Source of the DNA: Alphaproteobacteria bacterium
GTDB lineage: Bacteria > Pseudomonadota > Alphaproteobacteria > DAOWDM01
Direction: 5' to 3'
Length of the DNA stretch: 18,093 nucleotides
NCBI GenBank assembly: GCA_030639035.1
Contig: DAOWDM010000232.1
Span: 1 to 18,093 of the forward strand
Within the stretch, counting starts at the first letter, position 1, and the number at the start of each line of letters is the position of its first letter. The notes beneath the pieces were generated by a model, which was not told the origin of the DNA, ran no database searches, and was given only the letters and a program-made list of their open reading frames with translations. Below, one piece after another: positions 15,198 to 18,093 of this stretch. A program made the position numbers and the translations under genes.

Positions 15198-16202
15198 ATG
15201 GCTGGAAGTGCCTTTATAAATCAGGTTTTTGAAAAAGCAAAAGCTCATTCTCAACGCATAGTTCTTCCAGAAGGCTGCGATGAACGTGTACTTGAAGCTG
15301 CAAATATAATCACACAGAAACAAATTGCAAAAGTAACCGTTCTAGGTGATGAAAATAAAATCACTTCATGGTTTAAAGAAAAAAAATATGACATTTCATC
15401 TATTGATGTAATTAATCCTGAAACATCTTCGATTTCAGATGATTATGCAAAAGTTCTCTATGAAATGAGAAAACACAAGGGGCTTTCCCTTGAAGATGCA
15501 GGAAAACTCGTTAGGCAGTACAACTATTTTGGTACGCTTATGGTCAAAGAAGGTGCTGCAGATGGTCTTGTTTCAGGAGCTGCTCAGTCAACAGCAGATA
15601 CAGTTCGCCCCGCACTTCAAATAATTAAATCTGCCAATAAAGGCGAAAGCGTATCCAGCTTTTTTGTGATGTGTGTTGATGATGTTCCTTACATTTTTTC
15701 AGACTGCGGCTTGATTCAAGAACCTAATGCAGAGGAACTTTCAAGCATTGCTGTTCAAAGTGCATTATCTGCGATTAAGCTTGGCATTTCACCTATGGTT
15801 GCGATGCTTTCGTATTCGACTCATGGTTCTGCTTCAAGCCCATCTGTAGATAAAGTTATCAAAGCTACGGAGCTTGCTAAGAAAAAAATTGCTGAAGAAC
15901 ATTCAGATAAAAACATAATCATTGATGGGGAACTACAGCTTGATGCAGCAATTGTTCCAAAAGTCGCAGCATCTAAATGTTCGGACAGCCCATTGGAAGG
16001 CAAAGCTCGTGTTTTGATTTTCCCTGATCTTGGTGCTGGAAACATAGGTTACAAATTGGTGCAGAGAATGGCAGGTGCAGAAGCATATGGACCTGTTCTT
16101 CAAGGTCTTAACAAGCCTGTAAATGATCTTTCTAGAGGGTGCAGCGTTGATGATATTGTCGGCACTGCAGCCATAACTGTTCTTCAATCTTTAAGGAACT
16201 AA
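15198..16202 (+). CDS. pta: Phosphate acetyltransferase
   Basis: Pta converts acetyl-CoA and phosphate to acetyl phosphate and CoA in the cytoplasm, the first half of acetate formation. The 334-residue product is the short, single-domain (PTA_PTB) form without the N-terminal DRTGG/CobQ-like extension of long Pta. Recognisable stretches are RIVLPEGCDERVLEAA at the N-terminus, LMVKEGAADGLVSGAAQSTA near 115-135, FSDCGLIQEPNAEELSSIA, MLSYSTHGSA, VDGELQLDAA-like IDGELQLDAAIVP, then LIFPDLGAGNIGYKLVQRM, all typical. AGGA at 15185-15188 is 9 bases from the ATG. The 98-bp gap after rpoH is AT-rich and probably holds a promoter; no clear terminator is seen there. ackA follows after 5 bases, so the pair forms an operon. 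Confidence 0.97.
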   Translation: MAGSAFINQVFEKAKAHSQRIVLPEGCDERVLEAANIITQKQIAKVTVLGDENKITSWFKEKKYDISSIDVINPETSSISDDYAKVLYEMRKHKGLSLEDAGKLVRQYNYFGTLMVKEGAADGLVSGAAQSTADTVRPALQIIKSANKGESVSSFFVMCVDDVPYIFSDCGLIQEPNAEELSSIAVQSALSAIKLGISPMVAMLSYSTHGSASSPSVDKVIKATELAKKKIAEEHSDKNIIIDGELQLDAAIVPKVAASKCSDSPLEGKARVLIFPDLGAGNIGYKLVQRMAGAEAYGPVLQGLNKPVNDLSRGCSVDDIVGTAAITVLQSLRN

Positions 16203-16207
16203 ATATT

Positions 16208-17404
16208 ATGAAACTTCTCGTACTTAATTCTGGTTCGTCTTCTATTAAATACAAACTTTATAATGGTAATAATGGAGCTTTGGAAGCTATAGCTGAAGGC
16301 ATTGCTGAGCGTGTTGGAATCGGCAGTTCTTTTATTAAACACAAAGTAGATGGAAAAGATAAAATAAAGGTCGAGATAGACCTTTCTGATCATGAAAAAG
16401 CTATAAATGAAATTTTGAAACTTCTAGTAGATGAGAAAGTTGGAATTTTAAAAACAGTTGAAGACATCACAGGCGTTGGTCATCGTGTTGTTCACGGAGG
16501 AGAAGACTTTACAGAGTCTGCATTAGTTACAGATAAAGTTATTAAAGCTATAGAAGACAACTCTGTTTTAGCTCCTCTTCATAATCCAGCGAATCTGCTT
16601 GGTATAAGAGCTATAGCTCGTGTGCTTCCTGAAGTTCCCCAGACAGCTGTTTTTGATACTGCAATTCATCAGACTATGCCTAAAAAAGCATTCATGTATG
16701 CGTTGCCAAAAGAAATGTATGAAAGCCACAAAATCCGCCGTTATGGTTTCCACGGTACTTCTCATGGCTACGTTTCCCAAAAAGCTGCAGAAATACTCGG
16801 CAAGCCTCTTGAAAGCTTGAAACTTATCACTTGTCATATTGGAAACGGTATTTCCATAACTGCTTTTAAGGACGGCGTATCTGTAGATACCTCAATGGGA
16901 CTTACTCCGCTTGAAGGTGTTGTAATGGGAACTCGTGCTGGAGATATGGACCCATATATCCCTCTTTACATCATGAAAACGCTCAACATGACTGCTGATG
17001 AAGTTAATGACGTTATGAACAAAAAAGGCGGAATGCTTGCTTTATCTGGTTACAGCGATATGCGTGATGTTGAGTCTAGATATGAAAATGGTGATAAAGT
17101 CTGTACTGATGCAATTGATGTATATTCTTATCGTATTCAGAAATATATAGGAGCTTATACCGCTGCTATGGGCGGGGTTGATGCGATTATCTTTACAGCT
17201 GGTGTTGGTGAGAAAAGCCCGATTGTCAGAGGTAAAGTTCTCGAGAACTTCAGCTACCTCGGGCTGCATTTAGATATGGAAGCAAATGAAAAGAACGCAA
17301 CAGTTCTTACAACTCCAGATTCTAAAGTTAAAGCACTTGTTGTTCCTACAGATGAAGAGCTTGTTATTGCAACAGATACTCTGAAAATTATCGAAGGAAA
17401 ATAA
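16208..17404 (+). CDS. ackA: Acetate kinase
   Basis: AckA transfers the phosphoryl group of acetyl phosphate to ADP, giving acetate and ATP, the energy-yielding end of the nifJ-pta-ackA route. At 398 residues it has normal length. Motifs of the acetate/sugar kinase fold: N7 in VLNSGSSSIK, GHRVVHGG with the substrate Arg, LAPLHNPANL, VFDTAIHQTMP, GFHGTSH with catalytic-site H182, CHIGNGISI, GTRAGDMDP with R243, and a C-terminal TDEEL. The family-typical GTRSGDLDP reads GTRAGDMDP here, a mild variation. The ribosome site AAGGA lies within the last codons of pta, 5 bases of spacer separate the two genes, and the gene ends just ahead of a hairpin terminator. Confidence 0.97.
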   Translation: MKLLVLNSGSSSIKYKLYNGNNGALEAIAEGIAERVGIGSSFIKHKVDGKDKIKVEIDLSDHEKAINEILKLLVDEKVGILKTVEDITGVGHRVVHGGEDFTESALVTDKVIKAIEDNSVLAPLHNPANLLGIRAIARVLPEVPQTAVFDTAIHQTMPKKAFMYALPKEMYESHKIRRYGFHGTSHGYVSQKAAEILGKPLESLKLITCHIGNGISITAFKDGVSVDTSMGLTPLEGVVMGTRAGDMDPYIPLYIMKTLNMTADEVNDVMNKKGGMLALSGYSDMRDVESRYENGDKVCTDAIDVYSYRIQKYIGAYTAAMGGVDAIIFTAGVGEKSPIVRGKVLENFSYLGLHLDMEANEKNATVLTTPDSKVKALVVPTDEELVIATDTLKIIEGK

Positions 17405-17406
17405 AG

Positions 17407-17540
17407 CCTGCTTTAGACTCTATCTGTTTTAAGTTGAACTGCAAAAATTTATTGTATTTCTCGCAATGACAACAAAGAGATTCAATTAAGAACAGATAGA
17501 GTCTAGAATTCTGACTATTTTGACTTAAAGCAGGTTTTTT
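17407..17540. terminator. Terminator shared by the convergent ackA and small membrane-protein genes, with an inserted repeat
   Basis: CCTGCTTTA (17407-17415) pairs with TAAAGCAGG (17526-17534), which is followed by six Ts. The arms are 110 bases apart because a 92-base inverted-repeat element fills the loop. Without that element the loop would be about 20 bases, a normal terminator. On the minus strand the stem is followed by a short T-rich stretch, so it may serve both convergent genes. The T run overlaps the stop codon of the minus-strand gene (17539-17541). Confidence 0.6.
17414..17505. repeat. 92-bp element with 15-bp perfect terminal inverted repeats (MITE-like or palindromic repeat)
   Basis: TAGACTCTATCTGTT (17414-17428) is the exact reverse complement of 17491-17505. 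Pairing continues with mismatches for about 12 further bases on each side. The central part includes CTCGCAATGAC, a word reminiscent of dispersed palindromic repeats in other genomes (from memory only). The ends begin and finish in TA, compatible with a TA target duplication as made by Tc1/mariner or IS630-type elements. No coding capacity is present. GANTC sites occur in both terminal repeats (17416-17420, 17499-17503) and once inside (17479-17483). It may instead be an extended hairpin belonging to the terminator; other genome copies would settle this. Confidence 0.5.
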
Positions 17541-17865
17541 ACTTCTGACTAAGTGCAGGATTATAATTTAGAGCTATTGTTCCTACAATCTCTCCTGTTG
17601 AGGAATCAACTGTTACAATACGTTCTTTCATATTTCCGCCTGTTATTTGCAGAAAAAGTTTTCCAGCAGAAGAGTGAAAAGCAACTATTTTACTGCCTTC
17701 AGGTTCTTTAAGATAAGCAGTTCCATATTGTTTTGTTTTGATTTCGGCTGTATCTATACTTACTGGCTTTTTAGTTTCACTATTTAAAAGACCATAAGCA
17801 AGAAACACAAGTCCAAAAACTATTAAAGTTGTCATAATAATAACAAGTGCTTTTATTGCTTTCAT
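17539..17865 (-). CDS. Small membrane-anchored protein of unknown function
   Basis: The product has 108 residues: a short basic start (MKAIK), one hydrophobic segment at about 6-27 (LVIIMTTLIVFGLVFLAYGL) and a soluble C-terminal part of about 75 residues, probably periplasmic. The soluble part contains KIVAFHSSAGKLFLQITGG and RIVTVDSSTGEIVGTI, which look like two beta-hairpins of a small beta-rich domain with propeller-blade-like D-x-x-T-G-E turns. It may belong to a short alphaproteobacterial DUF family (DUF6476 comes to mind), but I am not sure. A good GGAGC ribosome site lies at 17871-17875, seven bases before the start. It is convergent with ackA and divergent from a pseudouridine synthase gene only 21 bases away. 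Confidence 0.75.
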   Translation of the reverse strand: MKAIKALVIIMTTLIVFGLVFLAYGLLNSETKKPVSIDTAEIKTKQYGTAYLKEPEGSKIVAFHSSAGKLFLQITGGNMKERIVTVDSSTGEIVGTIALNYNPALSQK

Positions 17866-17886
17866 GATATGCTCCTTTTTTTATCA

Positions 17887-18093
17887 ATGGCAGATTTTAC
17901 ACAAATGCAAAGCTCTGTAAAACAATTTTTTTGTAAGGTCATCAAAGATGGGGAACGTCTTGATAAATGGTTAGCGTCAACAATCCCTGATATTTCTCGT
18001 TCAAGATTAAAAGCTATCATTGAAAGCGGAAATGTTAAAAATGAGAACGTTGCAATAACTGACCCTTCATACAAAATCAAAAAAGGTCAAACT
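17887..18093 (+). CDS. RluA/RluD-family 23S rRNA pseudouridine synthase (N-terminal part, cut by window end)
   Basis: Sixty-nine codons are visible, open to the last base. The translation contains KDGERLDKWLAS, then ISRSRLKAIIESGNVK, a basic-rich S4 RNA-binding domain as found at the N-terminus of RluC/RluD-type pseudouridine synthases (compare GERLDKWLA in RluD). The catalytic domain with its HRLD motif lies beyond the window, so the exact member is not assignable. The start is uncertain: ATG at 17887 or ATG at 17905. Neither has a ribosome site, and the 21-bp gap from the divergent small gene leaves no room for a separate promoter outside that gene. A leaderless start or a later start codon is possible. 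Confidence 0.8.
   Translation, partial: MADFTQMQSSVKQFFCKVIKDGERLDKWLASTIPDISRSRLKAIIESGNVKNENVAITDPSYKIKKGQT

Noticed and set aside
1..18093. CRISPR arrays, tRNA or rRNA genes, transposase genes
   Set aside because: No regularly spaced repeats, cloverleaf-like stretches, rRNA segments or transposase motifs were recognised on either strand.

Overview
The window looks like chromosome from an AT-rich, fermentative, anaerobic member of the Alphaproteobacteria. The lineage rests on a Caulobacter-type CcrM methyltransferase directly downstream of rnhB, a short alphaproteobacterial-type psd followed by pssA, and an RpoH heat-shock sigma factor. The lifestyle rests on a 1183-residue pyruvate:ferredoxin oxidoreductase (nifJ) and a pta-ackA operon, which together convert pyruvate to acetate with ATP yield. 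A host-associated or gut-type relative of Rhodospirillales is plausible, but this is an inference; the sequence holds no rRNA or tRNA to place it.

Layout. Positions 1-419 (minus) carry the N-terminus of a response regulator, separated by a strong hairpin terminator from nifJ (487-4038, minus). A 146-bp divergent intergenic region with repeated GTTATAA motifs leads to rnhB and then ccrM (plus), whose leader has two GANTC sites and a hairpin. Two tandem paralogous hybrid histidine kinases follow (6137-8371 and 8455-10671), each with a Cache-like sensor, PAS, HisKA, HATPase and receiver. Next comes a two-gene type II restriction-modification cassette: a beta-class adenine methyltransferase (10827-11888, TTG start) overlapping a PD-(D/E)xK endonuclease of HincII/HpaI-like layout (11851-12498). 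After it come psd, pssA and rpoH, packed as an operon, then pta-ackA, a terminator holding a 92-bp inverted-repeat element, a small membrane-anchored protein (minus), and the start of a RluA/RluD-family pseudouridine synthase (plus, cut by the window end).

The most interesting feature is around the restriction-modification cassette. A 40-codon fragment before it resembles the N-terminus of the intact methyltransferase. A 40-codon fragment after it resembles that enzyme's C-terminus (16 of 26 identical residues in the core). The simplest reading is that an older, related methyltransferase gene lay directly behind the second kinase, and that the cassette replaced its middle. A 7-bp direct repeat, TTATAGT, sits at both inferred junctions.

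The genes mostly serve separate jobs: fermentation (nifJ, pta, ackA), cell-cycle methylation (ccrM), phosphatidylethanolamine synthesis (psd, pssA), stress transcription (rpoH), signalling (the kinases and the receiver) and DNA restriction. No CRISPR array, tRNA, rRNA or transposase gene was seen.
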